Assembly: GCF_030867095.1 (NCBI RefSeq)
Contig: NC_081830.1
Span: 37,431,832-37,495,831 of the forward strand
Length of the DNA: 64,000 nt
Direction of reading: 5' to 3'
Source: Alligator mississippiensis
Lineage: Eukaryota > Chordata > Crocodylia > Alligatoridae
A program made the position numbers and the translations under genes. How positions within the stretch are numbered: position 1 is the first letter of the stretch; every line of letters begins with the position of its first letter. This document shows, in pieces, positions 1-11,746 of the stretch. The notes under the pieces were generated by a model, which saw nothing but the letters and a program-made list of their open reading frames with translations, made no database searches and was not told the origin of the DNA.

Positions 1-189
1 TCATCCGACTCCACAGGCCAAACAAATAGTATGGGGCCAGGCTGTGGACTAAGTTGGGCCCCATGTGCTGGAGTTGGTGTGTGAGGCCAGCTTTGTGCAC
101 GCTGTATGTGGCATCTAGATCCAGTCCAAGTCCCAGGGACAGAATAACAGGATGATACGACACCACAGGCCATATCTTTAACACCCCTG
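1..189. mobile_element. Right end of a hAT-type repeat (cut by window edge)
   Basis: The text ends in a CACAGGCC...ACACCCCTG terminus like that of the hAT-type repeat at 9822-10389, with the same G/T-rich interior phrases. The left part lies outside the window. Confidence 0.4.
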
Positions 190-477
190 CTATAAAACAT
201 TTTTTAACAACAGGGATGGTAGCCCCCTCTGAGAGCATGACGCCTGCCAAGTTTCAAGGAGATACGTGCAGGGATTTCTGTGAAAGTGCACCTCAGATAC
301 AACTTTACTATGTTGGTTCTGTGTCCCTCCCCCAGAGCATTGTGATTGGAAGGGAACTCAGAGAAAGATCACAGTCACTGGCCAGCTACAGATGTCGGTA
401 TCAGAAGTCTTTCCCACCCGCCCCAGACCCCAGTCTTCTCCATATATGATCACCCCAACCCCTTCCCTCTTCTCAGT

Positions 478-650
478 TTCTGTTTGCTGCAAGCCTTCTG
501 AATCTCTCCAAATAGATTCGGAGGCTTCCAATTTGATTCAGACCTTTTAATGGGTTTCCTGATTCGATTTGGAGATTTGGCCACCAAATCGAGCTGAATC
601 TCCTCCAAATCGAATTGAATACTGAAGATTCACACAGCCCCCCAGCCTTG
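478..650. mobile_element. Fragment of the 57537-58389 hAT-type family
   Basis: Repeated AAATCGAATTGAAT-like and GATTCGGAGG phrases, ending GAAGATTCACACAGCCCC, resemble the AT-rich terminal section of the element at 57537-58389. No target-site duplication was found. Confidence 0.4.
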
Positions 651-999
651 GCCCCTCCAAATCCCTTGTTAGATTTAGAAGAGATGAGGGAGAAGACTGA
701 CTATTACTCTGGCTATCTACATATCATGTCAGAAATTCATTAGTGGATCAAGTCCACACAGTTAAAAAAAAAAAAAGTTTAACATTTGGACTTTCTTTTT
801 TGGTATCAGGCACTAGATCACAAGAAATAAGCTTAATCTAAATGTCTCCTATCACCAGGTTTTCATTAGACTACACAACCCCCCCCCCCCCCAACATTGA
901 AGCCTTCCCCTTATAAACCTCTATTTGTTCTGAGGGTAAATACGCACAGCATACACACATCAACAGAGACTGCCACTACCTATCTATCACTTAAACTCA

Positions 1000-2205
1000 A
1001 ATGATCTCTTTTTATGACAAGGTCACAAAGTGCTTAGATGCAGGGGAGGAAGTAGATATTATTTCCCTGGATTTTAAAAAGGTCTTTGACACAGTGTCAC
1101 ACCCAATTCCTATGACCACACTGAGTAGCTGCGATGTGGATTTTTTCACAGTAAAGTGGGTAAAAAAACTGGCTTATGGGACACACCCAGAGAGTGGTGG
1201 TGGATGGGTTGGTTTCTTCCTGGAGGGATGTGGGCAGTGGTGTCCCCGAAGGCTCTGTCCTTGGACCAGTACTGTTTAATATTTTCATCGGCAAATTGGA
1301 CAAAGGTGTTGAAAGCACCTTGTCCAAATTTGCAGATGACACTAAACTATGGGGCACAGTAAACACAATGGAGGGCAGGGAGAGAATTCAGGCAGACTTG
1401 GACAGACTGAAGAAGTAGGCAGATCAGAATAGGATGCAATTCAACAAGGATAAATGCAAGGTGCTGCACCTGGGGAGAAAGAATCTCCAACACACCTGTA
1501 GATTGGGGGGTACCATTTTGAGCACAACAGTGGAAAGAGATCTCAGAGTCCTGGTTGATGCAAAAATGAACATGAGTTGCCAATGTGACGAGGTAATAAG
1601 CAAGGCTAACTGCACGCTTTCTTGCATCAGCAAGAGTATCACGAGCAGGTCTAGGGAACTGATAATTCCCCTCTATGCAGCATTGGTGAGGCTGCAGATG
1701 GAGTACTGCATCCAGTTTTGGGCGCTGCACTTCAAGAGGGATGTGGATAAACTTGAGAGGGTTCAGAGGAGGGCTACTCATATGGTTGAGGGCCTACAGG
1801 TAAGACCCTATGAAGACAGACTGAGGGATCTGAATCTCTTCAGCTTCCGCAAGAGAAGGCTGAGAGACAATCTTGTGGCTGCCTACAAACTCATCAGGGG
1901 GGCCAGCAGGGAATAGGGGAGACTGTTTACCAGGGCGCCCCTCGGGGTTACCAGGAATAATGGCCACAAAACTGAAGGACAACAGATTTAGATTTGACGT
2001 AAGGCAGAAATTCTTTATGGTAAGGGTTGCTAAAATATTGAATGGGCTTTCAAAGGAGGTAGTGCTTTCCCTTACCCTGGAGGTGTTCAAGAGGAGATTA
2101 GACAGGCATCTGGCTGGGGTTACCTAACCCCAGTACACTTTCCTGCCTGGAGCAGGGGGTCGGACCTGATGATCTACTAGGTCCCTTCTGACTCTAGAAA
2201 TCTAT
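1000..2205 (+). mobile_element. CR1 LINE fragment (RT end to 3' tail)
   Basis: This is a 5'-truncated CR1-type non-LTR retrotransposon. It keeps the end of the reverse transcriptase, with the catalytic stretch [10 protein letters not shown] near 1328-1357, then the C-terminal region (STTVERDLRVLVDAKMNMSC near 1520-1580; YAALVRLQMEYCIQFWA near 1674-1724). It ends with the CR1 3' tail (AGGTCCCTTCTGACTCTAG, then imperfect CTATGA units). The reading is broken into several frames, with stops between 1418 and 1434 and after 1916. This is a dead copy of middling age. Confidence 0.9.
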
Positions 2206-3693
2206 GAAATTATACAAACGAGAGAATTCTTTAATCAGCATGGATTACACTAAGGGTTGTCAAACCTACAGCCTATGGAGGTGGGTCATCCAGCCAGCTG
2301 TCTTTTCCTGAAATTTCCTCTTGAGAGTCTCAACACCCTCCAGAAGTATAACAGCAGTGAAGAGTGAAAAGTGGCCTCACTCTCCTTCACTTCTGTAGAT
2401 CAAGACTATAGTGTTCTCCGGCTGACCTAGACCACGACCACTTAAATCACCCCGATGTACTTGCTCTTTGTCCTCCTCCCTTTTCTCAGGTTCCTTCTTT
2501 CTTCTTTTTGTTTTGTATTGGTATTTTCCAATAAGCATGGCTCATCTTTTGGTTAGTTCTCCCATTTCTCTACTCCTTCCTATCTTCATCCTTTCCTTAT
2601 CCCTTGCTAATGCAGACAGAAAGGAAAGCATCAGAGTTCATGGTAATATAAACATCTTTCTGAAAGGAAGAGCACTGGAATGCCCAAGAAACAGTCAAGT
2701 ACGTGTGACAAAGTGCAGCACCTATTGTGGCTGACAAGCAGTCACAAGTGAAGAGGTGAGACTGTATATGGAGGTGATGCTGTATAAACTTAGCAGTTGG
2801 AATAAACACAACAGTGATGTTGTTATTTATAAAACTTTTACCCATATTTGTAACAATATTATTAGTCATGTCGCATTTTAAGCAAGTGCAGCAGGTGGCA
2901 CATGTCGTATATTTGGTAAATGTAGACGAGATATCATGTCTGTGAACAGGAAAGTGGATAAGGACTGCCATGTGTTTCAAGAGTAACAAAGGCTCTCATA
3001 CTTCTTAACTGAAGCAAGCCTGAGTGTTTAATTTTTAAGCAAGCTACATCCAAAGAACAAAACATTAAGAAACACAATGACGTACGCCACCATGGAGTAT
3101 GACAAGTAACTTCCTGGTAAACACGAAGACAAAGGGAATGAATTAGAATAATCACTGAAAGACCAGTAATCTACTTTCACACAAGTGTGTCATACAAATG
3201 ACAGAGCAGAGAGAGCTAACCATGTCCTTTCAAAAGGAAATAGCTGCTGCTTCAAAGACTTTTGCTAAGTAACAGTTCCTGACAAAAGGTATGATAATGC
3301 TGTGTAGAGTCAGTGAATTCATCTTATATTCTTCTTCATTTTCTTTCTAATAACTACAGCAAATACTTTACAAAATTAAATATTTTTGCATGTATAAAGG
3401 CCAGTTTGCAACAATTTTTTATACATTCACAAATTTAGAAACTGATGTATGCTAAGAACTGCTCCCAATTTGCAAAAAGAAAAAAAGTGTTGAAAAGTAT
3501 ACAATGAACTAAATGATTGAATAACAAGTTTTGGTGAAAAATTACAGGCAGGTGCTCCTCAGGCACCTGCAAGGCAGGAAATATGACCAGCAACCAATTT
3601 CAGTTTGACCCCTCATTGATACCATTCAGGGAAAATAGCTCCTTTTGCCAGTATAAACTAGTTCCACCAGGGGGCTATGCCAGTATATCTATA
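2206..3693. other. FARP2 intron, no gene seen
   Basis: AT-rich intronic sequence. A possible hAT-type left end (GGGTTGTCAAACCTACAGCC near 2253) is the only repeat-like phrase. No exon was recognised on either strand. Confidence 0.6.
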
Positions 3694-4166
3694 CAGGTTT
3701 CCCTTGCTTTATGCAGGTTCTGTATGTGCAAATTCACTCTTATGTGATGACCCTTTTTATACCAAAAAATTGTTATATGCAAGGTAAATTCACTATTATG
3801 TTATCAGTGTGGTGGAAGCCCAGAGTCAGCTGCTTTGTGTGGTGCACTGTAGGAGTGACGCGCACCAAAATATATTTTCTTGTGGGATCATCTGTGCTCC
3901 TTGCTCGTCGTCTGCGTCACGCATTTCTGTAGTTGCCGTCCCCATTATGATAGTGCCCTGTGTTTATGTGTACTTTTTCCTGTTGGTGAGTACCAAAATT
4001 GTCTTGTAAAAGTGGTAGAAATAGATCTGAGGGTCAGTACAGTGGAGGCCTTGGAACTGGAATGTATCCCTATTTGTTACATTGTAAGGTGGGTTCCTTT
4101 TATTCAAATTCAAGTTATGCGCCGTTTTCTAGGAACGCATGTACAGCATAAAGTGAGGGAAACCTG
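3694..4166. mobile_element. Tigger/pogo-like non-autonomous DNA transposon
   Basis: The ends are CAGGTTTCCCTTGCTTTATG and the inverse of CAGGTTTCCCTCACTTTATG, so the terminal repeats differ at two of 20 bases. TA flanks both sides (3692-3693 and 4167-4168), the target used by Tc1/mariner-Tigger elements. At 473 bp it cannot encode a transposase, and none is visible. Confidence 0.75.
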
Positions 4167-6112
4167 TACCAGAATAGCTGGTTCAGCAGAGACTCCTCAA
4201 CCTTGTCTTGCAAGACTCACAGTTCTCCAAGAAGAGGAAGAGAATAGAACTAAGGCTGTCCAGACAGAAAGACAAACAATAGGTCCTTTTAATTTCTCTC
4301 ATTTTTGCACTGAGAAGTGTGTGTCCCTACTTCTAACTAATGACAATATAAAGTAAAGTATAAGTTATTTGTAGACTAACTTTGTCCAGATCTCTCATCC
4401 CTCTCCTCTGTTAGGGAGTTTAGAGACAAGCTGAAATGCCTAACTGGCCACTATGAATTATTTTACCTTTGAGTGGCGCAATTGAATGCAATCCTCCACA
4501 ACACAGCTCTCAGCCTTGGATAACTCAAGAACTCCTCATGGATTGTTGATACAAGCCATGCTGAAACCTGTTAGCAGTTAACTGCTAATTCAACCTTTCA
4601 CTCAGAGTTAAAAAGTTCCACCTGCTTGGATCTTTGAAAACTTCTCAGAAGTACACATAGGAGTAGAATCACTATCGTAATGGTTCAAACCCAAGGCAGC
4701 CTGAACCACCCCGATCTTCCTTTGCTCTCAGTTCTGGTTTTCGAAACAAAAAGACTTTTAAATTTTATTTTAAGTTTTCATACAGGTGGAATAAAGCAGA
4801 ATAAAAGGAGGCAAAATTCACAACTGTGTCAAGTTATAATTCTGTCAGCCTTATTTTTTTAACATGTTCGCAAGGTAAAGAAGCTGCCAACAATTCTCAT
4901 TCATCACATAGAAAAGTGAGCTTTATAAAGTACCATGGAGAAAGTTCTCAGTCTTTAGACAACTTAGAACTCTTAAGATGAGTAATGTTCAATAGCACTC
5001 TTCTGTAACCATCCTCTTTCCAACCTGCCAGCTACACAACTCATTTTCAGATGTAGGCACATTATAACAACCTTACAAAACATCACTAATACATCCTAAA
5101 ATACTGAGCTTCATAGAATGCTAAATGATGGGATAGCAGCACACTGTCTGAAAGTAGATAACTGGATAAAGTTAAACAAGTTTAGATATAAAAGGCAACT
5201 GATGAATATTCAAGGTTTGAGACGTCTATGATTATATCTTCTGGTCTTTAATATAAATAAAGCAAGCATACCACATTTTTAGCTGTTGACTTATGACCTG
5301 CAGATCAGCAGAAAGGCACGTGTTCCATGTGACCAATGAATTTATTCTGGCCTGTGTCAAATATCTATTTCCTAGTTGCAAAGATCTGCTGATCTGATTC
5401 ACCTACGGGTTCTGAAGGCCAGGCAGATGAAAAGCCACTGGTGTGTTCTGCTTTGGAAACTACCAGTTTCAGAGTCAAAAAGGTGTCCTGACAGAGCAAA
5501 GTTTTTTCTGCTCTGAACTTATTCTGCAAGAACTTGGACTGTGGGTCCCTGGGGTGGCAGTGGAAACAGCTTGCATGCCATGAAAATAGTTCTAAGTTCT
5601 AGGATGTATCTGGGGAGGGAATCATACTGAGGGGACCACAAGCTCCAGATCAGATGGCAATCTAAAGGAGACACTGAAGACAGCTGTCTGTCACCAGGAT
5701 CTTGATAGGATGAGCTACAGAAAAGGGTACTCAACTGCACACCAAACTGGAATACCAGGTTAAATAAGCAGAGAATATCTTGCAGGACCTTAACCAGCCA
5801 CTGTGTCCAGGGTAGATGCACGAATTTGAAATAAGCTTCCATGGGACATATTTGAAGACTAGAAAGCTGGGTCATGCAGCTTCATGAATCCATGTGTCCC
5901 AAAACTCTGAGACATATCCTTAGTGTTGGTTTTTGGATGAGCCTGAATATGATGATGTTTGCTATTGTCTAGAATCTTCCCTGTGAGAGGTAAACTCTAT
6001 CTGACTTGTCCTATAAACATTATGCTTTGAGTCAGAGTTGCTATGTTGTTTTTTTCTGTTGACTTTGAGGTTTGGTGCAAAGAGCTTTACAGTCATTTGG
6101 ACTGAAATGATG
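4167..6112. other. FARP2 intron, no gene seen
   Basis: Ordinary intronic sequence. The 118-codon minus-strand reading at 5519-5875 has no family resemblance I know and no splice-site support. Confidence 0.6.
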
Positions 6113-6120
6113 ATCTAGTG

Positions 6121-6349
6121 CAGGGGCAGACAACCTCTGGCATGGGTGCCAGAGCATGGCACGTGAAGGCATTTTGCTTGGCACGCATGCCTTGGGGCCA
6201 ATGGTAGGGAAGGGGCCAGGGCTGCGCTGCCACAACAAGGGTCAGGTCCCTCATGGCTCCCTTGCCGTCCCCCCCTGGCCTGCCAACATTTTACAAGGCG
6301 AGGTTGTGGGTGTTTTGGGCACTCTGTCCCAAAATACTGCCAACCACTG
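6121..6349. mobile_element. Short hAT-type element
   Basis: It starts CAGGGGCAGACAACC and ends TACTGCCAACCACTG. It is flanked by 8-bp near-duplications ATCTAGTG (6113-6120) and ATCTACTG (6350-6357). At 229 bp it is non-coding. A related left end (GGATGGACAACCTGTGGCA) occurs at 35822. Confidence 0.75.
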
Positions 6350-6443
6350 ATCTACTGAGGTCATCTTCCTTGAATTCACTTATGAGCATATCCAAATTCC
6401 TTATCACTTTAAGGGGCTGCTGAGCACTTGGCAGATATTATAG

Positions 6444-7247
6444 TGTGCGGGCCGGGTCAGATCCCAGGCCCTTTCGTCGCTCTGCATGCGGGCTGTGGCC
6501 GGCAGCCCAGGCAGGCCAGGTCGGAGAGGGCGGGCGCCGAGCTAGAATTAGGCACAGACACGTAACGGTTGATTTTAGGATTGTTTACTTACACCGAGAT
6601 GGTCGCGGTGCAGGCTGGAAAACTTGCTTGAGTTGAAGTTACAACAGAAAACACGAACAGTCACGTGGAGTTTGCTAGGCTCCACGCAGACAAAACACGA
6701 ACCATCAAGTGGAGTTTGCTAGGCTCCACGCAGACAGAACTCCGGATGTCCAGGACAAGGGCGCCTCAAATAGAAAACTTGTCGATACGTCTTATAGAAT
6801 GTTACCGTTTGAAGACGGGAAGAGGTGGGCGGTGGATCAGGCCGCCAAACTCCTCTGAGCAACACACAGGGTTTCTATTACCCTGCCGCACACACCCAGA
6901 GTCCCCATGAGATGGATGTGGAGTCCTCTTCGGCTTGGGCGGAAACTGCTCAAGCCTCTTATACGGCTAGCAGGCCAATCGCTAGCCGCCACGTGTGAAT
7001 AATTTAGAACTAGCCAACAGCGGGACACAAATTTGCATACGAAGAGCAGGAACTCTTTGCACCGTGCATTTCTGTGTTGCAAAGGGAAATGCGCCCTGCA
7101 AAGACAGCTGCAAAGTGGCGGGAACTCTCTCCTTTGCACGCGGGTTCTCTGTGCAGCAGAACTCCACCGTGCAATGAAGCTGTAGACCCACGGGGATAAT
7201 TCTTAGTGCCGAAGCACACGCAAAAATCAGACCTTTGGGTCATGACA
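6444..7247 (-). mobile_element. Solo LTR of an endogenous retrovirus, 804 bp
   Basis: The block has TG...CA ends and a perfect 4-bp duplication ATAG on both sides (6440-6443 and 7248-7251), the size used by gammaretrovirus-like (class I) elements. No internal viral sequence adjoins it, so it is a solo LTR left by recombination between two LTRs. A TATA-like TATAAG (minus strand, 6963-6958) and the base composition favour minus orientation. CpG density is much higher than the surrounding intron and the duplication is intact, both pointing to a fairly young insertion. Class assignment is inference. Confidence 0.75.
6648..6735. repeat. Two 44-bp direct repeats inside the solo LTR
   Basis: Two adjacent units of 44 bp start at 6648 and 6692. 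They are identical except for about three bases near the middle and share GTGGAGTTTGCTAGGCTCCA. Tandem duplications of this kind are common in LTR regulatory regions. Confidence 0.85.
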
Positions 7248-7890
7248 ATAGTACTGTGGGAAGATCTAAGATCAGGATCCTGCACTGATAACTTGCATTG
7301 GTTCCAATCTGGAAGCTAAGGCATTTCCCACTGGCTGGATAAATGGCTGTGTGAAAACTGGCATAGCTCAGGTTTAAAGCCACAATCAGTTTGGAGGATA
7401 CAATGAAGGAATTATAAGCTAAAGCCACCATTCAATGTTTCAAGTTCAAGAGGAATTTGCTGAGACACCAGAGGTCCAGAACGGGACACTGATCCCTTTT
7501 ACTCTTTGGGGCAGGAAAATAATGGGAATAAAATGCCCTACACTCAAGGTTTTGCAATACCTCTAACACTGCTTCAAGTTATTAAATGAAGTCTACCTGT
7601 TTTAACAGTAAACATGAGACGGTGATGGGGGGGATGGTAATGAGTGGGAAGGGATGGGAAATGGATGGAAGACCTCTTGATTACAATTTCCAACATCTAT
7701 AGGTTCTCAACACTGATATCAACTCCAATTTTGATGGGAAAGCAACTGTACAGTGGTATAGGAAGAGGCACCTATGATGTGCATTCAGCACAGTTGTAAG
7801 GATAGAGAGCTGGTAGTCCAATGTGGACTTAATGGTCTTTAGCTCCTCTTCATGCTCTTGAAGTAGCCTTTGAATAAAACACACTTAGTT

Positions 7891-8481
7891 CAGGGTTGTC
7901 CAGCTTCTAAGCAGCCAGGGGCTCAGCCTGCTCCTGCCCAAAGCAGCCCACACTGTGCTCTCACCCCGTGCCCTCCAGACAGCATCACCCCCCACCCCGG
8001 CCAGTGTGCACAGCTTCCCTGCAGGGCTGCTGCCACAGCCACCAAGATGCTGCTTGGCTCCCCAGCCCTCCAGCGGCTCCTCCTCCTGTCTCTGTTGCAC
8101 TATTCCAGGCAGCTGATAATGTGGCAAAGCTGTGGAGATGTGTGCTGGGCAGCAGATGCCCCAACTCCAGCTCATGACCACCTTCTATTCACTCAGCTGC
8201 CCACAGGTGGCTGCCCTCCCTCCCCCCAATTATATAAGAATAAAATTTTATTCTGAGCTATTATGCAATTGCCTTTATATATACTACTAAAAAACAACAA
8301 ATCAAGACAAAAAATGTTTAAAAAAAATACATTATAGATGATGTTTGATTTTTAGTACACGATTTGTTTTTTTATCTATAATTTGTTAAAATATCTTCTG
8401 AAAGATTGTGCGTGTGCAGCCCTCAACAGCTCACCAAAACTCATTAAATGGCCCTCCCACTGAAATAACTGCCCAACCCTG
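7891..8481. mobile_element. hAT-type element with GC-rich interior
   Basis: The termini CAGGGTTGTCCA and GCCCAACCCTG are roughly inverse. The interior (about 7930-8210) is GC-rich and resembles one arm of the foldback element at 60758-62028, sharing GGCTCCTCCTCC and GGGATGTGTGCT-like phrases. Flanking 8-bp sequences match poorly, so it is old or its ends are slightly misplaced. Confidence 0.55.
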
Positions 8482-9044
8482 ATCTACACCTGAATATACC
8501 CCTTTTTAAGAAATGCTCCTTTCACACTGTTACAGAATTACTGCCAAGTAGCAGGGAAGGGAGCCAGTCACAAATATATCTGAGCAGCACAGTGAGAGCT
8601 AGAATTGAGAAAATGCTTTATCTACCTTTACATCACAGAGCTGACCCTTTTCTTAAGAAGGAAAAGCCATTGACAAAAAAGAGAAAAGGATACTTGGAGT
8701 TCCACCAGAACAATAAACAGTTACTATTCTTTACCATCATAAATGCTTGTGGAAAGTTTGAGGAAAGCATGCTTCCACAAAGTGTTTGACATCCTTCAGA
8801 TTCTGTAACATCTAAATCTGTGACTCTGCTCCTCTACATTTCCAGATGTCAGGCAGGCCACTGAGGAGGCCTCTGTATAGTGACCTGTACTTTATGCTCT
8901 GGAGCAGTACCAGCCCTTCTCAACTCTTACGTGATTCTCCTTCCAGAGGTTACAAAGCTTTGTCACTCTGTACACTAGTAAATCCAGCAGATTTTAAACT
9001 GTTTGAAACCATGTGCATTTGAAAGCAGTCCAAACCTTTCTTAC

Positions 9045-9248
9045 CTCAATGTCAAGTACTTCCACAGTATTGTCCAACATCTTTATTTTGATGTGTAGAT
9101 CCCTCTCATGGACTTTGCTAGGTGTTGATGCCATTGCGGTAGAGAGGTTCTGCCCAGGCTCCAGTGTGCTCACTCCACTGTTCTTCTGGACTCCCAAACG
9201 AGAACCAGGAGTCTGCAGGACTCGATATGTTCCCTCAATCTCCCCCAT
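9045..9248 (-). CDS. FARP2: FARP2 first coding exon, residues 1-68
   Basis: The exon starts at an acceptor (pyrimidine tract then CTAG) with exon position 9275, opens with 27 nt of 5' UTR, and encodes MGEIEGTYRVLQTPGSRLGV, QKNSGVSTLEPGQNLSTAMA, STPSKVHERDLHIKIKMLDN, TVEVLDIE. It ends at a consensus GTAAGA donor. MGEIEGTYRVLQT and STLEPGQ match recalled human FARP2. TPGSRLG and NSG resemble FARP1. Residues from about 50 begin the FERM F1 lobe. The start has A at -3 and G at +4. A 21-nt upstream ORF overlaps it. Confidence 0.92.
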
Positions 9249-9255
9249 TATTCAT
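9235..9255 (-). promoter_or_regulatory. Seven-codon upstream ORF overlapping FARP2 start
   Basis: An ATG lies seven bases before the FARP2 start codon in another frame. It reads ATG AAT AAT GGG GGA GAT TGA and stops inside the FARP2 coding sequence. If used, it would lower initiation at the main start. Use is an inference. Confidence 0.4.
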
Positions 9256-9821
9256 CCAGAGGCAATGTCCAAAAACTAGAAGGAAAAAACAGAAAAATTA
9301 CAGTTGAGAAAAAATGTTTTCATTAAGATTCCAAAATGAGGATGTTATAGGTGGAAATGTCATTTTGTATTACAAAATAAACACGAAGCCCTCATTTTAC
9401 ATTCTTCAGCCAACTAGCAAAAATATATATAAATAACAAAACTGATCCAACTTATGTTGAAAAAAGCCAGGTGCTGGGGAAAACAGGCAGTGGTAAACCA
9501 AACAGCTATTCAGAAACACAAATGGGAAATGGTAGATGTGAGCTAAAAGGAGCCTAATGGAAGAGAAACTGGGAAACCAGCAAAGAGAAAAAGTGACTAG
9601 GGAATGACTGGTACCAAGTCTAAATCATTCCAGTGAGTGCTTGCAGATAAGAAATCTCATGATGCAGGCTTCTGCAACACGTAGCAGCTCTGAACTTATT
9701 ACTCTATCTATATGGCAATCAGAGGAAGTCAGTACACAAAAATATGTTATTGAAAAAAAATACTTCAGCTCACTTGTGCCACTCACTACACGCTGCTCAA
9801 TAGTCTTACATTCTGCTAGAG

Positions 9822-10389
9822 CAGGAGTGTCAAAGATACGGTCCATATGCCAGATCTGGCCAACAAGGCCCTATCACCCAGTTCAGTCCTACCTGGGGTT
9901 TCAGATTGGTGTACTGCGTGCAGTGTGTGCTGGCCTGAGCCCTGCCTCACTGCATGTGGTGCACATGGAGCCCATTTGGCACAGGCTGCATGTGCCTGCA
10001 AGTAGGAGCCATTGTTTACAGCACATAACATGAAGGTCCAACCAGTCTGGGGTGTGTGCTGCAGTCTAGAGCAGTACCAGACTGGCTCTATAAGCAGCAT
10101 CTGGGGCTGGTCAGGATCAGGCTCACAGACTGGCTCCACATGCTGAAGCCAGTATGCAGGGCTGGGCTGGCGTGGGTGCCACATGTACTGGCCTCGCACA
10201 TGGTATGCCACATGCTGCATATGGTGTGTGGGGCTGAAGCTGGGGCAGGCTCTGCCAGCTGCACACAGGGCTGATTCAAGGCACACGCTGCATGCAGTAC
10301 CTGCACCAGACTAACCCAACAGGCTGGCTCCAACATATGGGGATAGTCTGTGGGCCCAATCTAGCCCACAGACTAGTCCCACACCCCTC
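9822..10389. mobile_element. hAT-type repeat, GT-rich interior
   Basis: It starts CAGGAGTGTCAAAGATACGG and ends near CCCACACCCCT. The interior repeats phrases such as CAGGCTCACAGACTGGCT. The right boundary is uncertain: AGCTAGAG at 10403-10410 nearly matches the 8 bp before the left end (TGCTAGAG) and may be the true duplication. Confidence 0.5.
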
Positions 10390-11478
10390 ATTTGGTTTAC
10401 AGAGCTAGAGGTTACTTCAAGTAGAACATATACTACACCTGACACAAAGGAGAAAAACCTTCATTTTGTTGCTAGTATGCTAGCCCACACCATTAACACT
10501 GGCCACTCTGTGCTCAATGCAGTCTGGGGAAAGGGACATGGGAAAGGAAATTATATGCCATTTCTGCAGCTCACGGGGTACTGGGTTACCAGTCCCATCC
10601 CAAGGAACAAGTCACAGTAACTCTCTGTTTTCTGTACTACTATTTATAACAAGGGGCAATTCTGGCAATCAGTTGCTCTAGCCCAAGGGCACTAACAACA
10701 GCCCACTCTTCTGCAGCCACTCCTTTGGCACCAGAGGCTGCAACTGGCAGTGGAAAGGAATGGCACAGAGTGAAATCTGTTAGCTCTATGCTACTGGAGG
10801 ATTCCTCTATTCAAAGGGAATCTTCCTTTTCATGCCATTAGAGGGACACAAAACAAGACTTACTGAGGACCCAAGGACCTGGCCCTCATCTTTAAGTGAC
10901 AGTAACACAAATACATTGTACAGGGTTACCTTGCATACTAGAGACTGAAGATTGCTATAGTTTTAACTGTTTTTTCATCCCAGTTAACATCTTTGATGCC
11001 TGTGGAAACATTGCTTTCAGCTCTTTTATGTTTTTAGAACAAGATAATCAATGGCATACCAGACTTAATTTTGAAGATGCTTGTTTTGCAATAAACATAC
11101 TTAAAAAATTATCCACCTAGGCACAATGAACTCAAAGGCAGAGCTTGAAAAAACACACTTCTCTTCCTAACCTGGCCATAGCATCAATACCAAAATAAGA
11201 TGGTTTGTAGTCCTTATGGCTGGAAGGGAAGCTTTCTAAACATGAAATGAGGATGAAGTGGTCAATGCTCATTTTCCTCAGTTTGAAGATGCTCCACAGC
11301 TTCTACCAGTCACGTGCACAATAAACAAAATTTAAAAGAATGGGACGGACTTGAAACACAGACAATAGATCAATTTGGGGCCAATTAACCTTAATTTATT
11401 ATGACTGAGACCAACAAAGAAATTCCCATGGTTTTACTTTGTGCATTGGACAGCTGTTCATTTTAAGTTTCACTATAC

Positions 11479-11738
11479 CAATGATTCTCAACTGGCACCC
11501 TAGGGTGCTGTAAGAGCCTTTTAAGGGTGCCATGGGGTGCCACATAATATTAGATCTGTTAGGCATGCAAACATCTACATGATTCACTGATAAACTGAGA
11601 TTTCCAACAGGAATCCAGTGTCAAAAACATGCTGAGTTCTTTACAATGGAACTGGTCTATTAATTTTCCACAGTAAAAAAAAAGTGCTGACATTTTCTGA
11701 GAGGCATTTTCTGAGTCTAACAATGTTGAGAACCACTG
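11479..11738. mobile_element. Short hAT-type element with perfect 8-bp duplication
   Basis: The ends CAATGATTCTCAACTGG and CAATGTTGAGAACCACTG are inverse in their inner parts. CACTATAC occurs exactly on both sides (11471-11478 and 11739-11746). The 260-bp element is non-coding and shares its body with the remnant at 54447-54754. Confidence 0.85.
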
Positions 11739-11746
11739 CACTATAC

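Noticed and set aside
5519-5875. 118-codon minus-strand ORF in FARP2 intron
   Set aside because: No known domain, no splice support, and no resemblance to FARP2 FERM exons.
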